From Rahnella inusitata_A (GTDB taxonomy: Bacteria; Pseudomonadota; Gammaproteobacteria; Enterobacterales; Enterobacteriaceae), in assembly GCF_965118895.1 (NCBI RefSeq), contig NZ_CBCPJJ010000008.1, positions 62,001-126,000 on the forward strand: a stretch of 64,000 nt of DNA. The letters are read 5' to 3'. Made by a program: the position numbers and the translations under genes. The notes under the pieces were generated by a model. It saw nothing but the letters and a program-made list of their open reading frames with translations, was not told the origin of the DNA and made no database searches. The number at the start of each line of letters is the position of its first letter. Position 1 is the stretch's first letter. Shown in pieces: positions 6,635 through 14,926 of this stretch.

Positions 6635-8296
6635 TTATTCCTTTAACCACTTTTCGACAAAATCATTTGCCGCGACCGGCTTGCCGAAAAAGTATCCTTG
6701 CAGGTATTCGATCTGGTAGGGCGTCAGGTAATCGACCTGCGCCTGTGTCTCGACGCCTTCGGCGACGATCACCATTTGCAGGCGCTTCGCCAGGTCGATT
6801 ACGTTGTCAACAATGTGCCCGGCCAGCGCATCGGTGCCGATGCGATGAATGAAACTTTGGTCAATTTTTAAGATATCAATGTGGAATTTTTGCAAATACG
6901 TCAGGCTGGAATGGCCGGTGCCGAAGTCATCCAGCGCAATCAGTACGCCCATCCGGCGCAGCCCGTTGAACAGGCTCTGGGTGGTCTCAGTTTGTTCGAT
7001 AAGCTCGCGTTCGGTGAGCTCGAGTACCAGTTTAATCGGATTGGCCTTGAAGGCATCGATAAAGGCTTGGCAATCTTCCACCAGCGTCAGATCTTTAAAA
7101 TGACTGGCGCAGATGTTGATGCCGAAATGGAAACCTTTAGGCAACTCAGCGGCCAGCGGGCCAAACTGTTCACGCACCTGTTCCATCATTGCGCGGGTCA
7201 TCGGCACAATCAGGCCGCTTTCCTCAGCCAGGGGGATAAACTTATAGGGTGGGATCAACCCGGACTGCGGATGCTGCCAGCGCATCAGCACTTCGCAGCC
7301 GGTAATCTGATGGTGGGTGCCGTCCACCACCGGTTGCAGGTACGGAACAAACTGCTGCTTCTCCATCGCCGCTTTCAGCGCCGTCACCGGCGTCGCAAAC
7401 CGGCCAAGCAACTGGTAGATCATAAAGGCGACAAACAGTCCGACCAGCGGGAACAGCACCAGACTGGCGGTGGCGTAATCGAAGATATAGCGCCAGTGAT
7501 CGCTTTTACGGATCACCAGCCGCATCTCATAAGGATAGTGTTTCGACGCCAGAATCATCCGCTCGCCTTCCGGCCAGCCTTTATCACGATGAATTTTGCC
7601 CTGATTATCCATCCACTGATCGCCGACTTTCAGCACCAGATAAGTATGAGTGCTCAGCAGGTTGAGGATGTTATGCAGGTAATAGCCATCGACGCCAATC
7701 AGAACGCCATTGCCATCAATGTCGCGACGATAGGCGATCAGCGGGTGATCCGGCGTGACGGCGTTGCCGCTCATCAGCAGAAGTTGCCCGCCAGCGTAGT
7801 TGCCTGTTGAGACGTAATCAATGTTGTGGCCAAACAGGGAGGTACAGTAAATGGTGTCGCCACGATACAGATTAACGGTGCGCACGTTTGGCACTCTGGC
7901 GACCTGCCATCGTAATGCCTGAATCGTGTCCTCGGTGCAGGGCGACCCGACGAGTGAGCGGACGGCATCAGCTGCGAGAGTGGCATTACTGAGCGTCATG
8001 TCCACCAGACGCACGGATTGCGCCAGGCTGGCGGCGGTATCCTTACGCAGGCCCTGTGAAGTCTGCCATGAAATGGCCAACGTGCCCAACGCGGCGACCA
8101 CCAGAAAAGCCAGTATCGACAGACAAAGTCTGAATCGCGGGCGGTATTGCCAGGGTACGGAGAGAGCCAAAGGAGTATCCACCAGTAAGAATTTGTGAAG
8201 GCTGACTTTCTTTAATATAACGCATAACGGGGAGAGTCTGCTGGAAAGGTGAAAGGATGACGCAGGAAATTTTTTCGTTATGTGCCTGAAGCCCAA
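6635..8296 (-). CDS. CSS-motif EAL-domain cyclic-di-GMP phosphodiesterase
   Basis: A membrane sensor phosphodiesterase. A first transmembrane helix (CLSILAFLVVAALGTLAIS) is followed by a periplasmic domain of the CSS type (redox-sensitive, with cysteines including YCTSLFG), a second helix (ASLVLFPLVGLFVAFMIYQLL) and a cytoplasmic EAL domain. The EAL catalytic set appears intact: EVLMRW, NICASHF, ELTERE, LDDFGTGHSS, LKIDQSF and AEGVETQ. It should hydrolyse c-di-GMP to pGpG and so favour motility over biofilm. The start is uncertain: the frame opens with TTG at 8296, and GTG at 8182 or nearby TTG codons are alternatives; none has a strong ribosome binding site. Monocistronic, divergent from the hydrolase gene. 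Confidence 0.9.
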   Translation of the reverse strand: MGFRHITKKFPASSFHLSSRLSPLCVILKKVSLHKFLLVDTPLALSVPWQYRPRFRLCLSILAFLVVAALGTLAISWQTSQGLRKDTAASLAQSVRLVDMTLSNATLAADAVRSLVGSPCTEDTIQALRWQVARVPNVRTVNLYRGDTIYCTSLFGHNIDYVSTGNYAGGQLLLMSGNAVTPDHPLIAYRRDIDGNGVLIGVDGYYLHNILNLLSTHTYLVLKVGDQWMDNQGKIHRDKGWPEGERMILASKHYPYEMRLVIRKSDHWRYIFDYATASLVLFPLVGLFVAFMIYQLLGRFATPVTALKAAMEKQQFVPYLQPVVDGTHHQITGCEVLMRWQHPQSGLIPPYKFIPLAEESGLIVPMTRAMMEQVREQFGPLAAELPKGFHFGINICASHFKDLTLVEDCQAFIDAFKANPIKLVLELTERELIEQTETTQSLFNGLRRMGVLIALDDFGTGHSSLTYLQKFHIDILKIDQSFIHRIGTDALAGHIVDNVIDLAKRLQMVIVAEGVETQAQVDYLTPYQIEYLQGYFFGKPVAANDFVEKWLKE

Positions 8297-8393
8297 ACCG
8301 AAAATCAGTTTGTGCGGTTTCAGTTTGCAGGGTCGGCTAAAGTTTGTAGCATAAGCCTTTATGCCTGTCAGACCACAACATCAGGACGATCTC

Positions 8394-9407
8394 ATGCTTC
8401 CCCGCCTTAAACTGCTTTTGTGTGCCGCTGCTTTATCCCTTTGCGCGACCGGCTCTGCGCTGGCTGCCGATGCGCCGTCGTACGGTCCGCAGCTGCAGGG
8501 TTTTGATTATCCATTTCCGCTAAAACAGTTCTCCTTTACCTCGCAGGGAGCGCCGCTGCAGATGGGATATCTGGATGTCTCGCCGGTGGGCCGTAAGAAC
8601 GGCCAGACGGTGGTGCTGATGCACGGTAAAAATTTCTGTGCCGCCACCTGGGGCGACACCATTTCGGCGCTGGCCGGGAAAGGCTATCGCGTAATTGCTC
8701 CCGATCAGGTCGGTTTTTGCTCATCGACCAAACCCAGCCATTATCAGTACAGTTTCCAGCAACTGGCTATCAACACTCATGAACTGCTCAAAAGCCTGAA
8801 GATCACCAAAGCGGTCATTGTCGGCCATTCGACCGGCGGAATGTTAGCGACGCGCTACAGCCTGATGTTCCCGGCCGACGTGTCGAAGCTGGTGATGGTG
8901 AATCCGATAGGGCTGGAGGACTGGAAAGCCAAGGGCGTGCCGTATCGCACTGTCGATCAATGGTATGACCGTGAGCTGAAAACCTCGGCAGAAAGTATCA
9001 GACAGTACGAGCTGAAAACCTACTACGTGAACAAATGGAAACCGGAATATGACCGCTGGGTGGATATGCTGGCGGGGCTGAACAACGGGCCGGGGCATAA
9101 ACTGGTCGCGTGGAACTCGGCGCTAATTTACGACATGATCTTCACCCAGCCGGTCTTTTACGAATTCAAAAACCTGAAGGTGCCAACCACGTTGATGATC
9201 GGCACGGCCGATACCACGGCGATCGGCAGCGACATTGCGTCAGCGGCCGTGAAAGCCAAAATCGGTCACTACAACGTGCTGGGAAAACAGGCCGCGAAGC
9301 TGATTCCGCATGCGAAGCTGATTGAATTTAAAGGTCTGGGTCATGCGCCGCAGATGGAAGAACCGCAGAAATTTAACGCCGCATTGCTGAAAACATTGGC
9401 GAACTGA
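8394..9407 (+). CDS. Secreted alpha/beta hydrolase
   Basis: 337 residues from the ATG at 8394, chosen because it has AGGACG upstream and begins directly with a signal peptide (MLPRLKLLLCAAALSLC, cleavage near ALAADA); an in-frame ATG 11 codons earlier lacks support. The fold motifs are clear: oxyanion-hole region VVLMHGKN, nucleophile elbow GHSTGG, acid GTADTTA and catalytic His in GLGHAP. The substrate is unknown; the periplasmic location suggests an ester or lactone. Monocistronic with its own terminator. Confidence 0.88.
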   Translation: MLPRLKLLLCAAALSLCATGSALAADAPSYGPQLQGFDYPFPLKQFSFTSQGAPLQMGYLDVSPVGRKNGQTVVLMHGKNFCAATWGDTISALAGKGYRVIAPDQVGFCSSTKPSHYQYSFQQLAINTHELLKSLKITKAVIVGHSTGGMLATRYSLMFPADVSKLVMVNPIGLEDWKAKGVPYRTVDQWYDRELKTSAESIRQYELKTYYVNKWKPEYDRWVDMLAGLNNGPGHKLVAWNSALIYDMIFTQPVFYEFKNLKVPTTLMIGTADTTAIGSDIASAAVKAKIGHYNVLGKQAAKLIPHAKLIEFKGLGHAPQMEEPQKFNAALLKTLAN

Positions 9408-9427
9408 TTTTGCCACCCAATGAAAAA

Positions 9428-9457
9428 CCGCAGCGTCTGAAGGCTGCGGTTTTTTTT
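9428..9457 (+). terminator. Terminator after the alpha/beta hydrolase
   Basis: Stem CCGCAGC/GCTGCGG with an 8-base loop followed by eight T residues. An A-run on the left side lets it also act for padC on the minus strand. Confidence 0.9.
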
Positions 9458-9483
9458 CATCTGCATTTTATCGTTATCAGGGA

Positions 9484-9990
9484 TTAACGCAGGTTATCCG
9501 GGAAATTAGCCGGTAACTCGCTGGCTGCACAGGCAATCACAGTATCGTTATCTGCGCCGCAGTCACGGACGAAAGTGATGGTGGCGAATTCATCGATCAC
9601 TTCGGTCGGATACGCAGGGCCAGCGTCGCGATAAGCATTCATCAGCGGAATATGGTCGTTCTGGAAGCAAACGGTTTTTTCCGGATTATTGATCACCCAG
9701 CGCGGGAAGAAGATGGTGCCGTGGAAAACGTTATCGCCCAGATTCACTATCAGGCTGACGTCGGTGCCGGTCGGCTCGGTCCATGAAATTTTATACACAT
9801 CCGACGCCACACGAACGATGTAGGCTTTTTGATCTTTGACCCAACGGTTGCCCACCAGGCCGCTGTGAATGCGGTAATCCAGAGTTTCAGCGTTTTTCAC
9901 ATAAATTTCATAGTTCCAGCCGTTGTCGTAGGTATACACAACATGTTTGCCAACGAAACCGCTCAGGTCATGTTTATCAAAGTTGCTCAT
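9484..9990 (-). CDS. padC: Phenolic acid decarboxylase
   Basis: 168 residues, typical length. The sequence carries the family core: FVGKHVVYTYDNGWNYE, GLVGNRWVKDQ, YKISWTEPTGTDVSL and the FPRWV segment. It decarboxylates ferulic, p-coumaric and caffeic acids without cofactor to vinyl phenols, a detoxification of plant hydroxycinnamates. AAGGAG sits at good spacing before the ATG. It is divergent from a LysR gene with a shared 159-bp promoter region, which points to local regulation. This fits a plant- or soil-associated host. Confidence 0.95.
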   Translation of the reverse strand: MSNFDKHDLSGFVGKHVVYTYDNGWNYEIYVKNAETLDYRIHSGLVGNRWVKDQKAYIVRVASDVYKISWTEPTGTDVSLIVNLGDNVFHGTIFFPRWVINNPEKTVCFQNDHIPLMNAYRDAGPAYPTEVIDEFATITFVRDCGADNDTVIACAASELPANFPDNLR

Positions 9991-10077
9991 GGTGATTCTC
10001 CTTAATGTGTTCGGGATGAAACGTTTCGTTTCGATGGGAAAATAATACGCTGTAAAAAGTTGATAAAAAAACGCTGA

Positions 10078-10100
10078 TATCCGATAAAAAGAATCGGATA
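10078..10100. promoter_or_regulatory. Palindromic operator candidate between padC and the LysR gene
   Basis: TATCCGAT and ATCGGATA form perfect 8-bp arms around a 7-base spacer in the divergent promoter region. A LysR-type T-N11-A core can be drawn within it. It is the most likely binding site of the adjacent regulator. No experimental support is visible. Confidence 0.5.
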
Positions 10101-10149
10101 AATAGATGTATTATGCGCTGAGTTAACGGCTTTCAGATAAGGACACAAT

Positions 10150-11046
10150 ATGGCGCTGCCAAGAACCACGCTGGAACAATGGGTTGTGCTGCAAACGGTG
10201 ATTGAGCAGGGAAGTTTTGCACAGGCCGCGACGGCGCTGAACCGCAGTCAGTCATCGGTAAGCTATGCGTTGAGCGGATTGCAGGAACGCCTCGGGCTGC
10301 CGCTGCTGGAAATCACCGGGCGCAAAGCCTTGCTGACCGAGCAAGGGCGCGCGTTGCTGGCACAGGCGTCGCCGCTGATCTCTGCGTTTTTGCAACTTGA
10401 ACATCGCGCCGCCGGTCTGCGGGGGGGCGTGCGCACCGAGCTGAGTCTGGTGGTCGACAGTGTGTTCCCGAAAGACCGCTTATTCCGTGCGCTGAAAGCA
10501 TTTCAGCAGCAGTTTCCTGACACGCAGGTGCACCTGACGGAAATCCTGCGCGGCGAAAGCATTGAGCAATTAAATGAACGATCAGCGGATTTGTACATCA
10601 CTACGCTGGCCCCTGAAAACGCCATTCACGGGCGTTTTCTTCTGGACGTCGATTTCGTGCCGGTGGCGAAAAGCGATCACCCGCTGTTTCAGCTGCCCGC
10701 ACCACTTTCTGCCGAAGATCTGGCGCGCTTCCCGCTAATCTCGGTGGCTGACCGGCGTTCGCAGCGCACGGAGAATCGCGCCAGCGGGCAGGCCGCGAAC
10801 TGGACATTCACCACGGTGGCCGCGGCGATGGAGGCAATTTCGGTTGGCGTAGGATACGGCTGGCTGCCGCTGGGCAGTGTCGAAAAGGTGCTGGAAAGTG
10901 GCGTGCTCAGCCGCCTGCTGCTGGCGGCCAGAACCGTGCGGCAAACGGCGCTGTATATGGTGATGGATAAAGAATCGCAAAACTTTGATCAGACGATCGG
11001 GGCACTTTCGCAGTGTATTCTGGCGGAGTGTGAAGTGCTGCCCTGA
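10150..11046 (+). CDS. LysR-family regulator, probable controller of padC
   Basis: 298 residues. The N-terminal winged helix-turn-helix covers about residues 8-66 (segments SFAQAATALNRSQSSVSYAL and LGLPLLEITGRKALLTEQG), followed by a periplasmic-binding-like effector domain. The divergent arrangement with padC and the palindrome between them suggest that it senses phenolic acids and activates padC. Note that padC is controlled by PadR-type repressors in Gram-positive bacteria; a LysR regulator is the arrangement expected in enterobacteria. Effector specificity is inference. Confidence 0.88.
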   Translation: MALPRTTLEQWVVLQTVIEQGSFAQAATALNRSQSSVSYALSGLQERLGLPLLEITGRKALLTEQGRALLAQASPLISAFLQLEHRAAGLRGGVRTELSLVVDSVFPKDRLFRALKAFQQQFPDTQVHLTEILRGESIEQLNERSADLYITTLAPENAIHGRFLLDVDFVPVAKSDHPLFQLPAPLSAEDLARFPLISVADRRSQRTENRASGQAANWTFTTVAAAMEAISVGVGYGWLPLGSVEKVLESGVLSRLLLAARTVRQTALYMVMDKESQNFDQTIGALSQCILAECEVLP

Positions 11047-11070
11047 GTTTCAGGGCAGGCACTTTTCATC

Positions 11071-12699
11071 TTACGGCTTTTTGCAGGCGGCAAGGATATC
11101 CAGCTGCGCGTCGCGCTCGCTGGTTTGCACGTTCATTGCGCTCAGCACTGTGTGGAACAGATTATCCTGTGACACATCATTCTTCGCCGCATTGGCTTTC
11201 AGGCAAGGCATATCGATCCCCTGCGCCTTTACATAACCATCGGACAGCCAGAAAAGCATGGGTACGTGCGTCTGTTGCGCGGGTGCGACGCTGTACGGCG
11301 TACCGTGCAGATAGAGACCGTTCTCGCCCAGCGATTCACCGTGGTCGGAAAGATATATCACCGCCACATTGTACTTATCCTGATACTGCTTCGCCTTTTC
11401 AATCACCTGCGATACCACATAATCGGTGTAGCGCAGGGTATTGTCGTAAGTATTCACCAGTTGTTCCTGCGTGCAGTTTTCGATATCACTGCGCGGGCAG
11501 TCCGGGGTGAATTTACGGAATTCAGGCGGATAGCGTTTTGAATAAGTCGGGCCGTGGCTGCCGATTAAATGCAGGCCGATCAGCGTATTTTTGCCTTCGG
11601 ACTTAATGTCATCGTCGATATTTTGCAGCAACGCCATGTCGTAGCAGGTATCGCCATCGCAATATTTACCGTCTTTTTTAGTGTCAATGATGACGTTTGG
11701 CACTCGGTCGCAGACGCCTTTGCAACCTTCGTCATTGTCTTTCCAGAACACCGACACGCCTGCTTTATGCAGGATATCCAGCAGGCCCTCGCTGTTGCGC
11801 GCCCGGTTGGCGTCATAGTTGGTGCGCTTCATATTGGAGAACATGCAGGGCACCGAAATCGCCGTGGCGGTGCCGCAGGAGGTCATGTGATTGAAGAACA
11901 CCACGTCCGGCGTGGCCTGCGTGTATTCGTTGGTCGGCTTAGCGTAACCGTTTGACGACTGGTTCTGCGCGCGGGCGGTTTCGCCGATCACCAGAAACAC
12001 CAGGTTTGGTTTCTCACCCGGTTTCTGCACCAGTTTGGCGTCGTTACCGATGCTCTGGAACGGCATCTTTTTGGTGAAATAGCGATGGTTCATGTACTGG
12101 AACGCGCTGTAAAGATAGTTGGTCGGCACAATTTCCAGATTCAGGGTACGGTTGTTGCGCCCGACTGAGGCGTAATCTTTGTAGAACACACCCGCGACGG
12201 AAGCGACGATCGCCAGTGACACGATCATTGACACCAGCCGCACGCCCAGGCGGCGCAGCGGTGTTTTTTCATAGCTGACCGGCGTGAGGAACAGCAAAAT
12301 TGCCGGTAGCACGCCGGTGAAGACAAACCACAGCACGACCTGCACGTTGAGATAGGAGGTCGCTTCAGCCGACTGCGTCTCCAGAATGTTTTCGATCATC
12401 CCGCGATCGAACACCACCTGATAGGTCATCATCGCGAAGCTGGCGAGCGCGCTGACCGGCAAAATAATCATGAAGAATGGTTTAAGCAACGGCCGGAAAC
12501 TGAAAGGGGTGAACACAAAGTTCAGGGCAAAGAAAAGCACCACGGGGATGGTCAGCGCAAACGCCAGGTTATAGGCGGGCAGCGCATGCAGAATGCGATA
12601 AAAATGTAGCAAAATTGGCAGGTTGACGACAAAGGTGAAATACAAACTGAGCAACAAAGTCAGCGTAAAATAGCTGATCTTTGGAAATAAATAGCGCAA
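11071..12699 (-). CDS. eptA: Lipid A phosphoethanolamine transferase EptA
   Basis: Five N-terminal membrane helices precede a periplasmic alkaline-phosphatase-fold domain. The zinc and nucleophile motifs are present: VIGETARAQN, SCGTATAISVPCMFS with the catalytic Thr, the WKDNDEGCKGVCDRVP segment and YLSDHGESLGENG. It adds phosphoethanolamine to lipid A and lowers binding of polymyxin and host cationic peptides. I prefer a TTG start at 12699, with GGGAG six bases upstream, giving 542 residues, close to E. coli EptA; an ATG at 12759 would add 20 residues but leave only 32 bases to the PmrA-type box. PmrA/BasR control is likely. Confidence 0.92.
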   Translation of the reverse strand: MRYLFPKISYFTLTLLLSLYFTFVVNLPILLHFYRILHALPAYNLAFALTIPVVLFFALNFVFTPFSFRPLLKPFFMIILPVSALASFAMMTYQVVFDRGMIENILETQSAEATSYLNVQVVLWFVFTGVLPAILLFLTPVSYEKTPLRRLGVRLVSMIVSLAIVASVAGVFYKDYASVGRNNRTLNLEIVPTNYLYSAFQYMNHRYFTKKMPFQSIGNDAKLVQKPGEKPNLVFLVIGETARAQNQSSNGYAKPTNEYTQATPDVVFFNHMTSCGTATAISVPCMFSNMKRTNYDANRARNSEGLLDILHKAGVSVFWKDNDEGCKGVCDRVPNVIIDTKKDGKYCDGDTCYDMALLQNIDDDIKSEGKNTLIGLHLIGSHGPTYSKRYPPEFRKFTPDCPRSDIENCTQEQLVNTYDNTLRYTDYVVSQVIEKAKQYQDKYNVAVIYLSDHGESLGENGLYLHGTPYSVAPAQQTHVPMLFWLSDGYVKAQGIDMPCLKANAAKNDVSQDNLFHTVLSAMNVQTSERDAQLDILAACKKP

Positions 12700-13082
12700 T
12701 GAGAACTCCCAAAAAACTGAAGGTTGCTGGCGCGACCGGTCTGAAACCATCACGCCCATAAATGAATTTCCGGGAATCTTAATATTGCTAGCTTAAGAAA
12801 GCCTTAATTGAAGTGTCACAAATGATTCACAGCTCTCATTTTTAAGAAAGGTTCAGAAAATAAATAAAATATAGTTAGCTGGGTTTACCTTCGCAAACAC
12901 TTATGCTAGGCGGCATAGCAGGGGAGTTGCGAGAAAAACAGCCAACCTGTTTATACCTTTCTGAGTGCACCTTTCGACTCATTCTGATCCTCCCACTGAT
13001 TAATCCAGATTCGGTTTAATTTACTACTGACGTTTACGGCGTTCGGCTTTTGCACGCAGAGCGGTTGTCAGAAGGATTTTCG
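12700..13082. other. Divergent promoter region of eptA and the lpxA paralogue
   Basis: About 380 bases, AT-rich. On the eptA side it holds a PmrA-type direct repeat (12792-12808) and a plausible -10 (TAAGAT) downstream of it. Towards the lpxA paralogue there is a TATGCT-like -10 near 12902 and little else. No ORF with a good start is visible. Confidence 0.5.
12792..12808 (-). promoter_or_regulatory. PmrA (BasR) box upstream of eptA
   Basis: CTTAAG-N5-CTTAAT is an exact match to the known PmrA box pattern (two TTAA half-sites 11 bases apart). It lies about 93 bases upstream of the preferred eptA TTG start, leaving room for a -10 and a leader of about 65 bases. PmrA induces eptA at low Mg, high Fe or in the presence of antimicrobial peptides. 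Confidence 0.75.
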
Positions 13083-13874
13083 TTGATTTCATCTTCGGCC
13101 ACAATTGCGGCCAGCAGTATCGTTGAACCCGGTGTCATTATCGGCCCGCACGTTGTTGTCGGGCCTTTCTGCTTTATCTCTGCGGGCGTGCAGATCGGAG
13201 AAGGCACCATCATTGCCTCGCACGTCGTCATTAATGGCGATACCACGATCGGTCGTGAGAACCGAATTGGCATGGGATCGTCGGTAGGCGAGATCAGTCA
13301 GGATTTGAAATACGACGGGGAACCGGCACGCCTCGAAATCGGAGACGGAAATGACATAGGCCGTCACTCAACGCTGCACCGCGGCACGGCTCAGGGCGGC
13401 AGCGTCACGCGTATTGGCCATCAGAATATCTTTCAGGCAGGGGTGCACATCGGGCATGACTGTCAGGTAGGGGATCACACCACCATGGGCGATCACAGCG
13501 GGCTGGCAGGTCACGTCACGCTGGGAGATTATTCACAGCTCGGCGCACTGTGCGCAGTGCATCAGTTTTGCATCGTCGGTACCGGTTCACGCCTGCTGGA
13601 CAACACCTGCGTCGTGCAGGACGTTCCGCCTTATGTGCTGGCGAACGGCAACCGCGCGGTTCCGCTGGGGATTAATGAACGTGCGCAAGCCTTTGCCAGG
13701 GCAAATGCCGAAGAACAGCGGGTGATCCGCCATTTATATGATTTGCTTTATCACCAGCAGGAGCCGGTAGAAGTGGTGAAACTGGAGATTGAACGGCTCA
13801 GTGCGGAATATCCGATGCTGCGCCAGTTCAATGATTTCTTTACCCGCTCGGTGCGGGGCATTATTCGCGGTTGA
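13083..13874 (+). CDS. Stand-alone LpxA-like acyltransferase paralogue
   Basis: 263 residues from a TTG start at 13083 (AAGGA 7 bases upstream); with this start it aligns to E. coli LpxA without gaps up to at least residue 190. It is a left-handed beta-helix of hexapeptide repeats. His122, His125 (catalytic), His144, His160, Asp74 and Lys76 are all conserved at identical positions. Gly173, the hydrocarbon ruler that sets acyl length, is Asp, and the GLKRRGF segment around Arg204 is replaced. LpxA transfers 3-hydroxyacyl from ACP to UDP-GlcNAc, the first step of lipid A synthesis. The true lpxA normally sits in the lpxD-fabZ-lpxA-lpxB operon, so this is a second, divergent copy, divergent from eptA. 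Its acyl chain or acceptor may differ. Confidence 0.88.
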   Translation: MISSSATIAASSIVEPGVIIGPHVVVGPFCFISAGVQIGEGTIIASHVVINGDTTIGRENRIGMGSSVGEISQDLKYDGEPARLEIGDGNDIGRHSTLHRGTAQGGSVTRIGHQNIFQAGVHIGHDCQVGDHTTMGDHSGLAGHVTLGDYSQLGALCAVHQFCIVGTGSRLLDNTCVVQDVPPYVLANGNRAVPLGINERAQAFARANAEEQRVIRHLYDLLYHQQEPVEVVKLEIERLSAEYPMLRQFNDFFTRSVRGIIRG

Positions 13875-13900
13875 CTCGAAACACGCCCCGCGCCGAAACG

Positions 13901-14914
13901 TCAGGCTTCCAGCGCCAGCAGGGCGAAGGTTGCCAGCCAATGTTCACCCATGTAATCGCTGTCAAGATGATCCAGCGCGCTGTGTAAATGAGCTTCAGCG
14001 GACTGACGTAAGAGCGCTACACGCAGGTCATTTTCTGGTAACGCTGAAGCCAGAGCGCGCTGGCACCAGGCGCGGCTGAGGTTCAGCCCGTCCAGATGAC
14101 CAATTTTGCCATCGCTGCGGTCCGTGACGGTGGCAGGCGTGAACAGCGTCGCGGGCTGGCTCTGTGCCAGATCCGGCAGGAAATACCCGAACCACGTAAC
14201 AAACTCTTCCCCCGGCAGCACGCGACGCATCAGTTCCGCTTCCATCAGTGAGGGTGATAAAAACTCATCACCGCCCGGCTCCCAGGCCTGGCAATGCCTG
14301 TCATCAAGATGCCAGCGCAGCGCCGTTTCTTTAATCAATTCACTCAACGACTCATGCTTCACGCTGCGGGCGTAATCGAGCGTCAGCGCCAGTGCAAACG
14401 CGGTGTTGAAGTGGCTGCCGACGCGAAGCGGATAGGTCGCCTTCGGCAGAAAAGTGGTAAAGCTTTCTTCGAAGAATCGGGTCATCGGCGCGAGATTTTT
14501 TGCCCAAACGGCGGCCTGCGGCAGCGCCATTTCATTGAGTTGCTGCGTCAGTGCTAAAAACCATGCCCAGCCGTAAGGCCGCTCGAATCCTGCGTGTTGC
14601 GGCTGTTGCAGATACGCCATTTCACCTGCAACGTTTTCTGCGGTGAAATGTTCACCGACCACCGCAATGATCTTCTCTGCTTGCGGCAGATTCGGGAATT
14701 TATTCAGCAAGTGCAGCAACAGCCAGTAGCCGTGAACGCAGGAGTGCCAGTCATAGCTGCCGTAGAAAATCGGATGCAGTTGCCGCGGGGTTTGAGCGTC
14801 AGCGGCGCTGCTCATAGCGTGCATAAGTTTATTTGGAAACTCGCGCGTTAAATGATTGAGCGCCAGCGAGGCAAAACGTGACGCCATTTCTGGCGTCAGT
14901 TGCGTTGTCGTCAT
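13901..14914 (-). CDS. DUF2891 protein
   Basis: 337 residues, soluble, no signal peptide. The chain is helix-rich with conserved aromatic and histidine patches (FYGSYDWHSCVHGYW, RPYGWAWFLAL, RVGSHFNTAFALAL, MGEHWLATFALLALE), as expected of the DUF2891 family, which looks like an alpha/alpha-toroid enzyme. The activity is unknown. It follows the DUF969 and DUF979 permease genes with a 12-base gap and AAGGA before its ATG, so it is the third gene of that operon. Its substrate is therefore probably what the permease imports. Confidence 0.8.
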   Translation of the reverse strand: MTTTQLTPEMASRFASLALNHLTREFPNKLMHAMSSAADAQTPRQLHPIFYGSYDWHSCVHGYWLLLHLLNKFPNLPQAEKIIAVVGEHFTAENVAGEMAYLQQPQHAGFERPYGWAWFLALTQQLNEMALPQAAVWAKNLAPMTRFFEESFTTFLPKATYPLRVGSHFNTAFALALTLDYARSVKHESLSELIKETALRWHLDDRHCQAWEPGGDEFLSPSLMEAELMRRVLPGEEFVTWFGYFLPDLAQSQPATLFTPATVTDRSDGKIGHLDGLNLSRAWCQRALASALPENDLRVALLRQSAEAHLHSALDHLDSDYMGEHWLATFALLALEA

Positions 14915-14926
14915 CGTCTTTCCTTA

